From: Pseudomonas khorasanensis
GTDB taxonomy: Bacteria > Pseudomonadota > Gammaproteobacteria > Pseudomonadales > Pseudomonadaceae
Direction: 5' to 3'
Assembly (NCBI RefSeq): GCF_014268505.2
Contig: NZ_JABWQP020000003.1
Span: forward strand, 248,001-312,000
Length of the DNA stretch: 64,000 nucleotides
This document shows positions 37,354 to 46,221 of this stretch, piece by piece (positions within the stretch are counted from its first letter, which is position 1; every line of letters begins with the position of its first letter). The position numbers were made by a program, and so were the translations under genes. The notes beneath the pieces were generated by a model. That model did not search any database. It was not told the origin of the DNA and was given only the letters and a program-made list of their open reading frames with translations.

Positions 37354-39162
37354 TCAGCCTTCGATCTCGATCAGGATTTCACCCGGATTGACCCGATCGC
37401 CCTTGGCCACGTGGATCGCGGCGACCTTGCCGGCGATGGCGGCCTGGACTTCGGTTTCCATCTTCATCGCTTCGGTGATCAACACAGCCTGGCCAGCCTT
37501 GACGGTGTCGCCCTCCTTGACCAGCACATCGACGATGTTGCCTGGCATGGTGGTGCTGACATGCCCCGGTGCAGACGCCTGCTTGCGTTTGCTGCTGCCA
37601 CCGCTGACGAACTCATTGAGTGGTTCGAACACCACTTCTTCCGGCATGCCATCGATGGATAGATAGAAGTGACGCTTGCCTTCGGCCTTCACGCCAACAC
37701 CGGTGATGTCGACGCGGTAGGTTTCGCCGTGGACGTCGATGACGAACTCGGTCGGCACGCCTTCGCCGCCAGCCGAGGCAACAGCGCCCGCTTCCGGAAT
37801 CGGTAGCAACACTTCCGGGACCAGGGTACCGGCGGCGCGTTCTTCAAGGAATTTGCGGCCGATGTCCGGAAACATGGCGAAGGTCAGCACGTCTTCTTCA
37901 GACTTGGCCAGTGCGCCGATGTCGGCGCGCAGTTTGGTCATTTCCGGCTTGAGTAGATCGGCCGGGCGCACATCGATGACGTCCTCGCTGCCGATCGCCT
38001 GACGACGCAGTTTTTCATTCACCACGCCCGGCGCCTTGCCGTAGCCGCCCTGCAGGTAGAGTTTCACTTCGTTGGTAATGGTTTTGTAGCGCTCGCCGGC
38101 CAGCACGTTGAAGAACGCCTGGGTGCCGACGATTTGCGAAGTCGGGGTTACCAGCGGCGGGAAACCGAGGTCTTCACGCACGCGCGGTATCTCTGCGAGC
38201 ACTTCGCCCATGCGGTTCAGGGCGCCCTGCTCCTTCAACTGGTTGGCGAGGTTGGAGATCATCCCGCCCGGCACCTGATTGACTTGCACGCGGGTGTCGA
38301 CGGCGGTGAATTCGCTTTCGAACTGGTGGTACTTCTTGCGCACGGCGTAGAAATACAGACCAATTTCCTGCAGCAATTCGAGGTTCAGACCCGTGTCGTA
38401 CTCGGTGCCTTTGAGCGCAGCCACCATCGATTCGGTGCCCGGATGGCTGGTGCCCGAAGCGAAGCTGGAGATCGCGGTGTCGATATGATCGGCACCGTTT
38501 TCGATTGCCTTGAGCTGGCACATGGAGGCCAGGCCAGCGGTATCGTGGGAGTGGATAAACACCGGCAGCGACTGTTCGGCCTTCAACGCACGCACCAGCT
38601 CACCGGTGGCGTACGGGGTCAGCAGGCCCGCCATGTCCTTGATCGCCACCGAGTCGCAGCCCATGGATTCCATCTGTTTGGCCTGGGTGACGAAAGCGTC
38701 GATGGTGTGCACCGGGCTGGTGGTGTAGGCGATGGTGCCTTGCGCATGTTTGCCGGCGGCTTTCACCGCTTCGATCGCGACGCGCAGGTTACGCACGTCG
38801 TTCATGGCATCGAAGATGCGGAACACGTCGATGCCGTTGACCGCAGCCTTGGCGACGAAGGCTTTGACCACGTCATCGCTGTAGTGGCGATAGCCGAGCA
38901 GGTTCTGCCCACGCAGGAGCATTTGCAGACGTGTGTTGGGCAGCGCCGCGCGCAATTGGCGCAGACGCTCCCATGGGTCTTCCTTGAGGAAGCGCACGCA
39001 GGCGTCGAACGTCGCGCCGCCCCAGCATTCCAGCGACCAGTAGCCGACCTTGTCGAGCTTGTCGCAGATCGGCAGCATGTCTTCGGTGCGCATGCGGGTG
39101 GCGAGCAGCGATTGGTGAGCGTCGCGCAGGATGGTGTCTGTTACGAAGATCTTCTTTCTCAT
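37354..39162 (-). CDS. pycB: Pyruvate carboxylase subunit B (oxaloacetate decarboxylase alpha-like, biotin carrier)
   Basis: The 602-residue protein has an N-terminal carboxyltransferase TIM barrel (KKIFVTDTILRDAHQSLLATRMRTEDML, with SHDTAGLASM metal-binding residues) and a C-terminal biotinyl domain with EAMKMETE (Lys near 570). With PycA it carboxylates pyruvate to oxaloacetate. ATG 39162, preceded by GAGGA at 8 bases, is preferred to the upstream GTG 39177; it starts 11 bases after the pycA stop. The sodium-pump subunits of a true decarboxylase are absent. Confidence 0.94.
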   Translation of the reverse strand: MRKKIFVTDTILRDAHQSLLATRMRTEDMLPICDKLDKVGYWSLECWGGATFDACVRFLKEDPWERLRQLRAALPNTRLQMLLRGQNLLGYRHYSDDVVKAFVAKAAVNGIDVFRIFDAMNDVRNLRVAIEAVKAAGKHAQGTIAYTTSPVHTIDAFVTQAKQMESMGCDSVAIKDMAGLLTPYATGELVRALKAEQSLPVFIHSHDTAGLASMCQLKAIENGADHIDTAISSFASGTSHPGTESMVAALKGTEYDTGLNLELLQEIGLYFYAVRKKYHQFESEFTAVDTRVQVNQVPGGMISNLANQLKEQGALNRMGEVLAEIPRVREDLGFPPLVTPTSQIVGTQAFFNVLAGERYKTITNEVKLYLQGGYGKAPGVVNEKLRRQAIGSEDVIDVRPADLLKPEMTKLRADIGALAKSEEDVLTFAMFPDIGRKFLEERAAGTLVPEVLLPIPEAGAVASAGGEGVPTEFVIDVHGETYRVDITGVGVKAEGKRHFYLSIDGMPEEVVFEPLNEFVSGGSSKRKQASAPGHVSTTMPGNIVDVLVKEGDTVKAGQAVLITEAMKMETEVQAAIAGKVAAIHVAKGDRVNPGEILIEIEG

Positions 39163-39173
39163 TCTTGTATTCC

Positions 39174-40589
39174 TCACAGGCCTGCGTGGGCGGCGATGGC
39201 GGCGGCGATGGCCAGGGCCAGCTCTTCGGGTTTGCGCTTGATCGAGTAGTTGGTCAGTTCAGGATGGCTTTCAACGAAGCTGGTGTTGAACTGGCCGCTG
39301 CGGAATTCCGGGTTGCGCAGGATTTCCTGATAGTACGCGGCGGTGGTTTTCACACCCTGCAGGCGCATGTCGTCGAGGGCGCGCAGGCCACGGTCCATCG
39401 CCTCTTCCCAGGTCAGGGCCCAAACGACCAGTTTCAGGCACATCGAGTCATAGAACGGCGGAATGGTGTAGCCGGTGTAGATCGCCGTGTCGGTGCGCAC
39501 GCCCGGGCCGCCGGGTGCGTAGTAACGGGTGATCTTGCCGAAGCTCGGCAGGAAGTTGTTTTTCGGGTCTTCGGCGTTGATGCGAAACTGCAACGCGAAG
39601 CCACGGTGCTGAATGTCCTCCTGCTTGACCGACAAGGGCAGGCCGGAGGCGATGCGAATCTGCTCACGGACGATGTCGATCCCGGTGATTTCTTCGGTGA
39701 TGGTGTGTTCCACCTGCACGCGGGTGTTCATTTCCATGAAGTACACCTCGCCCTCGGCGAGCAGAAACTCCACGGTGCCAGCGTTTTCGTAACCCACGGC
39801 CTTGGCCGCACGCACGGACAGATCACCAATGTATGCGCGTTGTTCCGGTGTCAGCTGCGGGCTTGGCGCGATTTCGATGAGCTTCTGGTTGCGCCGCTGA
39901 ATCGAGCAGTCCCGCTCAAACAGGTGCACGACATTGCCGAAACTGTCGCCAAGGATCTGCGCTTCGATGTGCTTGGGATTGACGATGCATTTTTCCAGAA
40001 ACACTTCCGCCGAACCGAAGGCCTTGGTGGCTTCGGAAATCACCCGGGGGAAGTTCTGTTCGAGTTCTTCGCGGCTGTTGCAGCGACGGATACCCCGGCC
40101 GCCACCACCGGACGTGGCCTTGAGCATCACCGGGTAACCGATGCGGTCCCCTTCGACCAGAGCTTCTTCGATACCGGCCACGTTGCCTTCAGTACCCGGC
40201 GTCACCGGTACGCCAGCCTTGATCATGCTGCGGCGTGCTTCGGTCTTGTCGCCCATGCGGCGAATCACTTCGGCCGACGGGCCGATGAATTTAATGCCGC
40301 GCTCGGCGCAGATCTCCGCCAGCTCGGCGTTTTCCGAAAGGAAGCCGTACCCGGGATGCAGCGCATCGCAACCGGTTTCCACCGCCAGGTTCACCAGTTT
40401 GCGCGGGTTGAGGTAGCCGGCCAATGGCTCGGCCCCCACGCTGTGAGCCTCGTCCGCACGCTTGACATGCAAGGCATGCCGATCAGCGTCGGAAAAAATC
40501 GCAACCGAGCGAATGCCCATTTCGGCGCAGGCTCGCACGATTCGTACGGCAATCTCACCACGGTTGGCGATCAGGATCTTTTTTATCAC
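39174..40589 (-). CDS. pycA: Pyruvate carboxylase subunit A (biotin carboxylase)
   Basis: The 471-residue biotin carboxylase has MIKKILIANRGEIAVRIVRAC, the Gly-rich ATP loop KATSGGGGRGIR and MEMNTRVQVEHTITE. It loads carboxylate onto the biotin of PycB. The start is GTG at 40589, giving the family N-terminus; a longer reading would run toward the shared promoter. It is divergent from the LysR regulator. Confidence 0.95.
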   Translation of the reverse strand: MIKKILIANRGEIAVRIVRACAEMGIRSVAIFSDADRHALHVKRADEAHSVGAEPLAGYLNPRKLVNLAVETGCDALHPGYGFLSENAELAEICAERGIKFIGPSAEVIRRMGDKTEARRSMIKAGVPVTPGTEGNVAGIEEALVEGDRIGYPVMLKATSGGGGRGIRRCNSREELEQNFPRVISEATKAFGSAEVFLEKCIVNPKHIEAQILGDSFGNVVHLFERDCSIQRRNQKLIEIAPSPQLTPEQRAYIGDLSVRAAKAVGYENAGTVEFLLAEGEVYFMEMNTRVQVEHTITEEITGIDIVREQIRIASGLPLSVKQEDIQHRGFALQFRINAEDPKNNFLPSFGKITRYYAPGGPGVRTDTAIYTGYTIPPFYDSMCLKLVVWALTWEEAMDRGLRALDDMRLQGVKTTAAYYQEILRNPEFRSGQFNTSFVESHPELTNYSIKRKPEELALAIAAAIAAHAGL

Positions 40590-40726
40590 TTGGAGGTTCC
40601 CTTGAGCCGGTGGCACCACGACCTGTCGGAAACAGGTCGACGCGTGACCAAATGTTTCAATTCAGTCGCAGGCTCACACTAGCGCTACCAAGGGATTAAC
40701 AAAAATGAATAATAATTGGGCCGTGC

Positions 40727-40742
40727 ATAAGTAAAGACTTAT
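40727..40742. promoter_or_regulatory. Palindrome ATAAGT-N4-ACTTAT between pycA and its LysR regulator
   Basis: A perfect 6-bp inverted repeat with a 4-base centre, of the T-N11-A LysR-box kind, lies 37 bases before the regulator start. It is the likely site for autoregulation and pyc control. Confidence 0.55.
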
Positions 40743-40778
40743 AGTCGAGGCATCCACTTGCCTTCAGAGCCAAAGAAA

Positions 40779-41741
40779 ATGCGTAAGTCATTGATGCGTA
40801 TGACATTGCGTCAACTGCAGATCTTCAATGAGGTATGCGATCTACGCTCCTATAGCCGCGCAGCCGAGGAAATGTCGCTCACCCAACCCGCCGTGAGCCT
40901 GCAGATTCGGCAACTGGAAGAGCTGATCGGCCAGCCATTATTCGATTATGTCGGCAAAAAACTCTACATGACCGAGGCGGCGGAGGCCCTGCAGCGCGCC
41001 AGTCGCGACATTTTCGGGCGGCTGGAAAACCTCGACATGCAGCTTTCCGACATGCAGGGCTCGCTGCAGGGTCAGCTAAAACTGGCGGTGGAATCGAGCG
41101 CCAAATATTTTGTGCCGCACCTGTTCGCTGCATTCAAGCGCCAGCACCCCGAAGTGAATCTGCAACTGACCGTGGTCAACCGTGGCCAGGTCATACGCCG
41201 ACTCTCCGACAACCGCGACGATCTGGTGATCATGTCGATGGTGCCGCAGGACATGGGCCTGGAGTTCTTGCCGTTCCTCAACAACCCGATTGTCGCGGTG
41301 GCACGCCCGGATCATCCGCTGGCGCATCTGGGGCCCCTGCGCTTGCAGGATCTTGAACCGTACACGCTGCTGGTTCGCGAACCCGGTTCGGGTACGCGTC
41401 TGGCGTGTGAGGAGTATTTCAAGGAGAAGCGCGTGCACTTTACCCAGACTCAGGAGGTGGCCTCGGCCGAAGCGCAGCGCGAGTGCGTGGTGGCGGGTCT
41501 GGGCGTGGCGCTGTTGACACGCCACGCCCTGAACCTGGAGCTGACAACCGGCGGCCTGGTTGAGCTGCCGATCGAGGAATTGCCGCTGTTTCGCAGTTGG
41601 TGCCTGGTGCAAGCCAAGGCCAAACGACTGTCACCGGTGGCGCACGCCTTCCTGGCATTTATCCGCAGCGAGCGGGCGCAGATCAGCGCGCTGGCTGAGC
41701 GCTTCGACGGGAAGCCGCGGGCGTTGCCTGCCAGTGAGTGA
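40779..41741 (+). CDS. pycR: LysR-family regulator PycR
   Basis: The 320-residue protein has an N-terminal HTH (LRQLQIFNEVCDLRSYSRAAEEMSLTQPAVSLQIRQLEEL) and a LysR effector domain (SSAKYFVPHLFAAFKRQHPEVN onward). It is divergent from pycAB, where P. aeruginosa carries PycR. ATG 40779 (MRKSLMRMTLRQL) is preferred to an upstream TTG. Its last 59 bases overlap a small convergent gene. Confidence 0.88.
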   Translation: MRKSLMRMTLRQLQIFNEVCDLRSYSRAAEEMSLTQPAVSLQIRQLEELIGQPLFDYVGKKLYMTEAAEALQRASRDIFGRLENLDMQLSDMQGSLQGQLKLAVESSAKYFVPHLFAAFKRQHPEVNLQLTVVNRGQVIRRLSDNRDDLVIMSMVPQDMGLEFLPFLNNPIVAVARPDHPLAHLGPLRLQDLEPYTLLVREPGSGTRLACEEYFKEKRVHFTQTQEVASAEAQRECVVAGLGVALLTRHALNLELTTGGLVELPIEELPLFRSWCLVQAKAKRLSPVAHAFLAFIRSERAQISALAERFDGKPRALPASE

Positions 41742-41886
41742 TCTCGGGAAAGTCGCCGATTTCAGCCTGAAGCTGGCGAAGTTCGAAGCGATCTTCGATC
41801 GCACGGCGGAATTCCATGCGGCGCTGGTCTTCCTGCTGACGACGGGTTTTCGCGGCGCTGTTGCGTTCTTCGTAGGGCTGAGCCAT
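41683..41886 (-). CDS. Small conserved protein, possibly PA3496-like
   Basis: This 67-residue highly charged protein (AKTRRQQEDQRRMEFRRAIEDRFELRQLQAE) has GGGAG 8 bases before its ATG at 41886, a better site than most genes here. The KTRRQQEDQRRM stretch recalls the PA3496 family of small Pseudomonas proteins; I hold this loosely. It overlaps the 3' end of pycR by 59 bases on the opposite strand. Predicted helical and cytoplasmic; function unknown. Confidence 0.65.
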   Translation of the reverse strand: MAQPYEERNSAAKTRRQQEDQRRMEFRRAIEDRFELRQLQAEIGDFPEITHWQATPAASRRSAQPAR

Positions 41887-41995
41887 TTCGAGTCTCCCAA
41901 GGCGATTACGGGAGTTTCACGATAGGCGTGAGGGATGACGGTTTGGCTTCGTCGCGGTTACAGACTGATGAAAGTTTCGCGGATAGAGAGAACAT

Positions 41996-42089
41996 TGTGG
42001 CGAGGGAGCTTGCTCCCGCTGGGTCGCGCAGCGGCCCTGAAATTTTGGGCCTGCTACGCAGTCCAGCGAGAGCAAGCTCCCTCGCCACA
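41996..42089. repeat. Fourth REP family, inverted pair (TGTGGCGAGGGAGCTTGCTC type)
   Basis: TGTGGCGAGGGAGCTTGCTC and its inverted copy flank a second inverted repeat in the spacer (GGGTCGCGCAGCGGCCC against GGGCCTGCTACGCAGTCC). Confidence 0.9.
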
Positions 42090-42096
42090 ACAGCGG

Positions 42097-42963
42097 TCAG
42101 TCGTCGAGGGCTTTAGCGGCTTTGGGCGACAAGCGCAAACTGCGCAAACTGCGTTTCACGCTCTTGAGGTGATTGACCAGACTCGGCCCGCGCGCCATTG
42201 CCACGCCCATCGCCAATACGTCTATCACTACCAGATGAGCGATACGCGAGGTCAGCGGCGTATAGATTTCAGTGTCTTCGTGTACGTCGATCGCCAGATT
42301 GACGGTCGATAGCTCCGCCAAGGGTGTCTGGCTCGGGCAAAGCGTAATCAGCGACGCCCCGCTCTCCCGCACCAGATTGGCGGTGATCAGCAAATCCTTG
42401 GAACGCCCCGACTGGGAAATACAGATCGCCACGTCGGTAGGCTTCAAGGTCACCGCAGACATTGCCTGCATGTGCGGATCGGAATACGCCGCAGCGGTCA
42501 GCAGCAAGCGGAAGAACTTGTGCTGCGCATCCGCTGCCACCGCGCCCGAGGCACCGAAGCCGTAGAACTCGACACGCTGCGCCTGGGACATCAGCGTTAC
42601 CGCGCGCTGCAACTCCACCGGATCGAGCTTCTCGCGAACCTCCATCAAGGTGTGCAACGTGGTGTCGAAAATCTTCAGGCTGTAATCGGCAACCGAGTCG
42701 TCTTCGTGGATCGCGAACTGGCCAAAACTGGCACCGGCGGCCAGGCTTTGCGCCAGTTTGAGTTTCAAATCCTGAAAACCGGAACAACCGATGGCGCGGC
42801 AGAAGCGCACGATGGTCGGCTCGCTGATACCGACGCTGTGGGCCAGATCGGCCATGGAACTGTGCATCACGGCCGCAGGGTCAAGCAGCACGTGGTCGGC
42901 GACCTTGAGCTCCGACTTGCGTAACAGGTGACGTGACTGGGCGATGTGTTGCAGCAGGTTCAA
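42097..42963 (-). CDS. RpiR/HexR-like transcriptional regulator
   Basis: The 288-residue protein has an N-terminal RpiR HTH (MADLAHSVGISEPTIVRFCRAIGCSGFQDLKLKLAQ) and a C-terminal SIS sugar-phosphate domain (VEFYGFGASGAVAADAQHKFFRL, ICISQSGRSKDLL). Relatives sense sugar phosphates such as KDPG. The start is judged to be TTG 42963 (MNLLQHIAQ), because the likely promoter and operator at 43003-43017 lie between it and the first upstream ATG at 43081. Sequence matches my memory of PA5438 in the same neighbourhood. Confidence 0.87.
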   Translation of the reverse strand: MNLLQHIAQSRHLLRKSELKVADHVLLDPAAVMHSSMADLAHSVGISEPTIVRFCRAIGCSGFQDLKLKLAQSLAAGASFGQFAIHEDDSVADYSLKIFDTTLHTLMEVREKLDPVELQRAVTLMSQAQRVEFYGFGASGAVAADAQHKFFRLLLTAAAYSDPHMQAMSAVTLKPTDVAICISQSGRSKDLLITANLVRESGASLITLCPSQTPLAELSTVNLAIDVHEDTEIYTPLTSRIAHLVVIDVLAMGVAMARGPSLVNHLKSVKRSLRSLRLSPKAAKALDD

Positions 42964-43002
42964 GGGGCTGGACTCTTCTTGTGGGCAGGGATGTAGCACG
43001 CT

Positions 43003-43017
43003 TGTAGTTATACTACA
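43003..43017. promoter_or_regulatory. Palindromic operator TGTAGT-TAT-ACTACA before the RpiR-like gene
   Basis: A perfect 6-bp inverted repeat resembles the HexR/RpiR operator pattern. On the minus strand it contains TATAAC, a possible -10, so bound repressor would block the gene's own promoter. Confidence 0.7.
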
Positions 43018-43090
43018 TGAATGGGCATTTTGCCTGCCCAATCCGTAACTCGATGTCCCCGTATCAGGCACGATGGGCTGCATGTAGCCC

Positions 43091-45964
43091 TTAAAGCGGA
43101 TCGCCCTGATCACGCAAAAGCCCCGCCAGATGCGCAGCATCAACGGGCCGACTGATCAGATAACCCTGCACCTCATCGCAGCGTTCGGTGCGCAGAAATT
43201 CCAGCTGACTCTGATGCTCGACACCCTCCGCCACCACTTTAAGCGACAGCCCATGGGCCATTGCGATGATCGCGCGCGTGATCGCTGCGTCCGCGCTGCC
43301 CTCGTTCAAACCACGAATAAATGCCTGATCGATCTTCACGTAATCCACCGGAATGCGCTTGAGATAACTCAACGACGAATAACCCGTGCCAAAGTCATCG
43401 ATCGCCAGCTTCACGCCCAGATCGCGCAGTTGCTGGAACGTCGCGATGATGTGTTCGACGCTGTCGAGTAAATGGCTTTCAGTCAGTTCCAGCTCCAGGT
43501 ATTGCGGCGCCAGCCCTGTTTCTTCAAGGACTTGCCGTACCAGACTGACCAGTTTGCCCTGACGTAATTGATGCACCGACAGGTTCACCGACACGCGGAT
43601 TGGCGCCAGCCCCTGCCGCTGCCATTCGCAGGCCTGCCAGCACGCCTGGCGCAAGACGAATTCGCCGATCGGCCCGATCAGACCGGTCTCTTCGGCCAGG
43701 CCGATGAAATCGCCCGGCGGCACTTGGCCCATGCTCGGATGATCCCAGCGCACCAGCGCTTCCGCAGCATTCAGGCGCCCGGTCTGCAAGCACAGTTTCG
43801 GCTGGTAGAACACCGTCAACTGCTGCTCTTCAATGGCTCTGCGCAAGTGATTTTCCAGCTGCAAACGCTCGAGGGTGCTGGCCTGCAAGCTGTCGGTGTA
43901 GAACTGGAAGTTGTTGCCGCCCAAATGCTTGGCATGCTGCATGGCCATGTTCGACTGGCTGATGAGGGCCGAGATTTCCCGCGCGTTGTCCGGCAGCAGG
44001 CTGATGCCCATCGAGGCGCTGACCACCAATTCATGCCCGTCGACGCTGAGCGGCAAACGCAGCTTGGCCGAGAGCCGTGTGGCTACTCGTGCCAGGCTCG
44101 ACAAATTGCCATAGGCGTCGAACAACACCGCAAATTCATCACCGGACAAGCGCGCGATGGTGTCGGCCTCCGGCAAGGCGTTGACCAATCGCCGCGCCAT
44201 TTTCTGCAGCAGCTGATCGGCGACTTCATGGCCGAGGCTGTCGTTGAGCAACTTGAAGCGATCCAGATTGATGTGCAGCAGCGCCAGACTGCGACGCCCA
44301 CCCTGTCGTACCCGCTGATGGGCTTCGTGCAGGCGCTCGCGAAACAGCGATCGATTGGCCAGCCCGGTGAGCTCGTCGTAATGGGTCAGATAGCGCATGC
44401 GCTCTTCCGATTCACGCCGCGCCGAGAGATCGGCGAAAAAACCGACGATATGGCTGACATTGCCTCGACTGTCGCGAACGGCATTGAGCTGCAGCCATTG
44501 CGGGTACAGCTCGCCGTTCTTGCGGGTCTCCACCAGCTCACCCTGCCAACTGCCGTGCTGCTCCAGCGCCTGACGGATCGCGACGTAATGGCGACGAGCA
44601 TCACGACTGCACGGCAACTCGACGACATTGCGCCCGAGCATGTCGCCGATCTCGTAACCAGTGACGCGGCTGAAGGCTTGGTTGATCGCGATCAACACGT
44701 AGTCAGGGTCGAGAATCACGATGCCTTCACTGGCCGCTTCGAACACCGTTGCCGCCAGCCGTTGCTGCTCTTCCAGGCGCTTGCTGGCGCTGATGTCGCG
44801 GCGAGTGCCGACCATGCGAATGACCCGGCCGCTGTCGCTGCGCTCCACGGCACGGCCACGGTCTTCGATCCACACCCAGTGGCCGTCGCCATGACGCAGG
44901 CGATATTCGACCTGGTAATCTTCGGTGCGCCCCTTCAGATGCTCGACCAGCGCCAACTTGAGTGACGGCACGTCTTCGGGGTGCAGCCGCGGTTTCAGGT
45001 CGCGCAGCAGCGCCGTGACGTATTCCGGGGCGAGGCCGAACAGTTCCTGAATCTGCGTGTGGTGGACTTCATCGGTCTGCAGGTTCCAGTCCCACAGCCC
45101 GAGCTCACTGGCCTTGAGCGCCAGCGCCAGCCGCGCTTCGCTTTTACTCAAGGCCTGATTGGCCGCGTCCAGCTCGCGACTGCGCTGGGCGACGCGGTCT
45201 TCCAAATCGACCTGAGCTACACGCAATTGGGCTTCAGCGCAGCGGCGCTGCTCGATCTCTTTGCCCAGCTCATGGTTGAGCTGTTCGCTGCGCGTCTGTG
45301 CCTGCTGCAAATGCTCAATCAAGTGCTGATTCTGGAAACGCCGCAGCAAACCGCGATCGATCAATCGGTTGACCTGCCACGCCACCACGCTTAAGGAGCC
45401 CAGCAGAATCAAACCCAGCCAGCCCCAGCCGCGCGCCTGGTCGTCACCGCCCCAGAACAGGTAGCCGATTGCCGGCAGCAGGCACGGCAAGGAAAACGAC
45501 AGGAATGCCGGCAGGCTCACGGCGTAGGCGACGCTGGCCGACAGCGTCGCTGCGCCGATCAGGCCGAATACCCAGGCTTGCTCGATAAAATTGTCGGCGG
45601 GCACCAAAGCGATACCGGCACCGGCGAGGGTCAGACCGGTCAGGGTCGAGCCGAGCAGGAACATGCGCAACCAGATCGGCTGGGCCTGGCGATCGGGAAT
45701 TGCCGAATCGAACGCAGCCACCTGAATCACCCGCAGCGCGACCAGCGACAACAGCCACACCAGCCAGACGCTGACCACGAAGTAGCGCTGCGGGCTCCAG
45801 AGCAGCGCGGCGCAGACCAGCCCATTGATCAACATGAACAGGGTGGGCAACAGCGAGCCCTGATACAGCAGACGCGTGCGCTCTACCGCCATTTCGACGG
45901 CGTAGTGTTTGCGGATCACGCGGGGTTCCACAGAGGGGCCCGACAGTTCGGCGCTGAGGGTCAT
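43091..45964 (-). CDS. Membrane PAS-GGDEF-EAL protein
   Basis: The 957-residue protein has about seven N-terminal membrane segments (about 35-215), a coiled coil (225-290), two PAS domains (about 295-530), a GGDEF domain with ARLSGDEFAVLF (SGDEF in place of GGDEF) and a C-terminal EAL domain with EALVRW, ESHLLD and DDFGTGYSSLSYLKRIPVDYVKID. The EAL residues look intact, so c-di-GMP hydrolysis is likely; cyclase activity is uncertain. The start at 45964 puts MTLSAELSGP before the first helix. A similar gene precedes uvrD in P. aeruginosa (PA5442). Confidence 0.9.
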   Translation of the reverse strand: MTLSAELSGPSVEPRVIRKHYAVEMAVERTRLLYQGSLLPTLFMLINGLVCAALLWSPQRYFVVSVWLVWLLSLVALRVIQVAAFDSAIPDRQAQPIWLRMFLLGSTLTGLTLAGAGIALVPADNFIEQAWVFGLIGAATLSASVAYAVSLPAFLSFSLPCLLPAIGYLFWGGDDQARGWGWLGLILLGSLSVVAWQVNRLIDRGLLRRFQNQHLIEHLQQAQTRSEQLNHELGKEIEQRRCAEAQLRVAQVDLEDRVAQRSRELDAANQALSKSEARLALALKASELGLWDWNLQTDEVHHTQIQELFGLAPEYVTALLRDLKPRLHPEDVPSLKLALVEHLKGRTEDYQVEYRLRHGDGHWVWIEDRGRAVERSDSGRVIRMVGTRRDISASKRLEEQQRLAATVFEAASEGIVILDPDYVLIAINQAFSRVTGYEIGDMLGRNVVELPCSRDARRHYVAIRQALEQHGSWQGELVETRKNGELYPQWLQLNAVRDSRGNVSHIVGFFADLSARRESEERMRYLTHYDELTGLANRSLFRERLHEAHQRVRQGGRRSLALLHINLDRFKLLNDSLGHEVADQLLQKMARRLVNALPEADTIARLSGDEFAVLFDAYGNLSSLARVATRLSAKLRLPLSVDGHELVVSASMGISLLPDNAREISALISQSNMAMQHAKHLGGNNFQFYTDSLQASTLERLQLENHLRRAIEEQQLTVFYQPKLCLQTGRLNAAEALVRWDHPSMGQVPPGDFIGLAEETGLIGPIGEFVLRQACWQACEWQRQGLAPIRVSVNLSVHQLRQGKLVSLVRQVLEETGLAPQYLELELTESHLLDSVEHIIATFQQLRDLGVKLAIDDFGTGYSSLSYLKRIPVDYVKIDQAFIRGLNEGSADAAITRAIIAMAHGLSLKVVAEGVEHQSQLEFLRTERCDEVQGYLISRPVDAAHLAGLLRDQGDPL

Positions 45965-46221
45965 GGGCAACGTTCTTGTTCTTATAATGAGGGCGTGCGC
46001 CCGAAACGTGAACGGAGCATACACAAGCCGACCCCGTTGCCAAACTGCTGCAGATCACAATTGCCGCAAAATTTTCCGCCCCTCAGGCACCGCTTCAACC
46101 CCGCAGGCGAGACGGGCCGAAGCCTGCAGCCAGTGACCGACCGGTCGTCACGGGCGGCACTTTCATCGGCTAATGCAACGCGCGGTTTGCCCGGGCCTGC
46201 GGCGCACCCTAGAATGCCCCG

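Noticed and set aside
43018..43143. Upstream ATG (43081) and GTG starts for the RpiR-like regulator
   Set aside because: They lie upstream of the operator and likely promoter, and the added residues are unlike the family.
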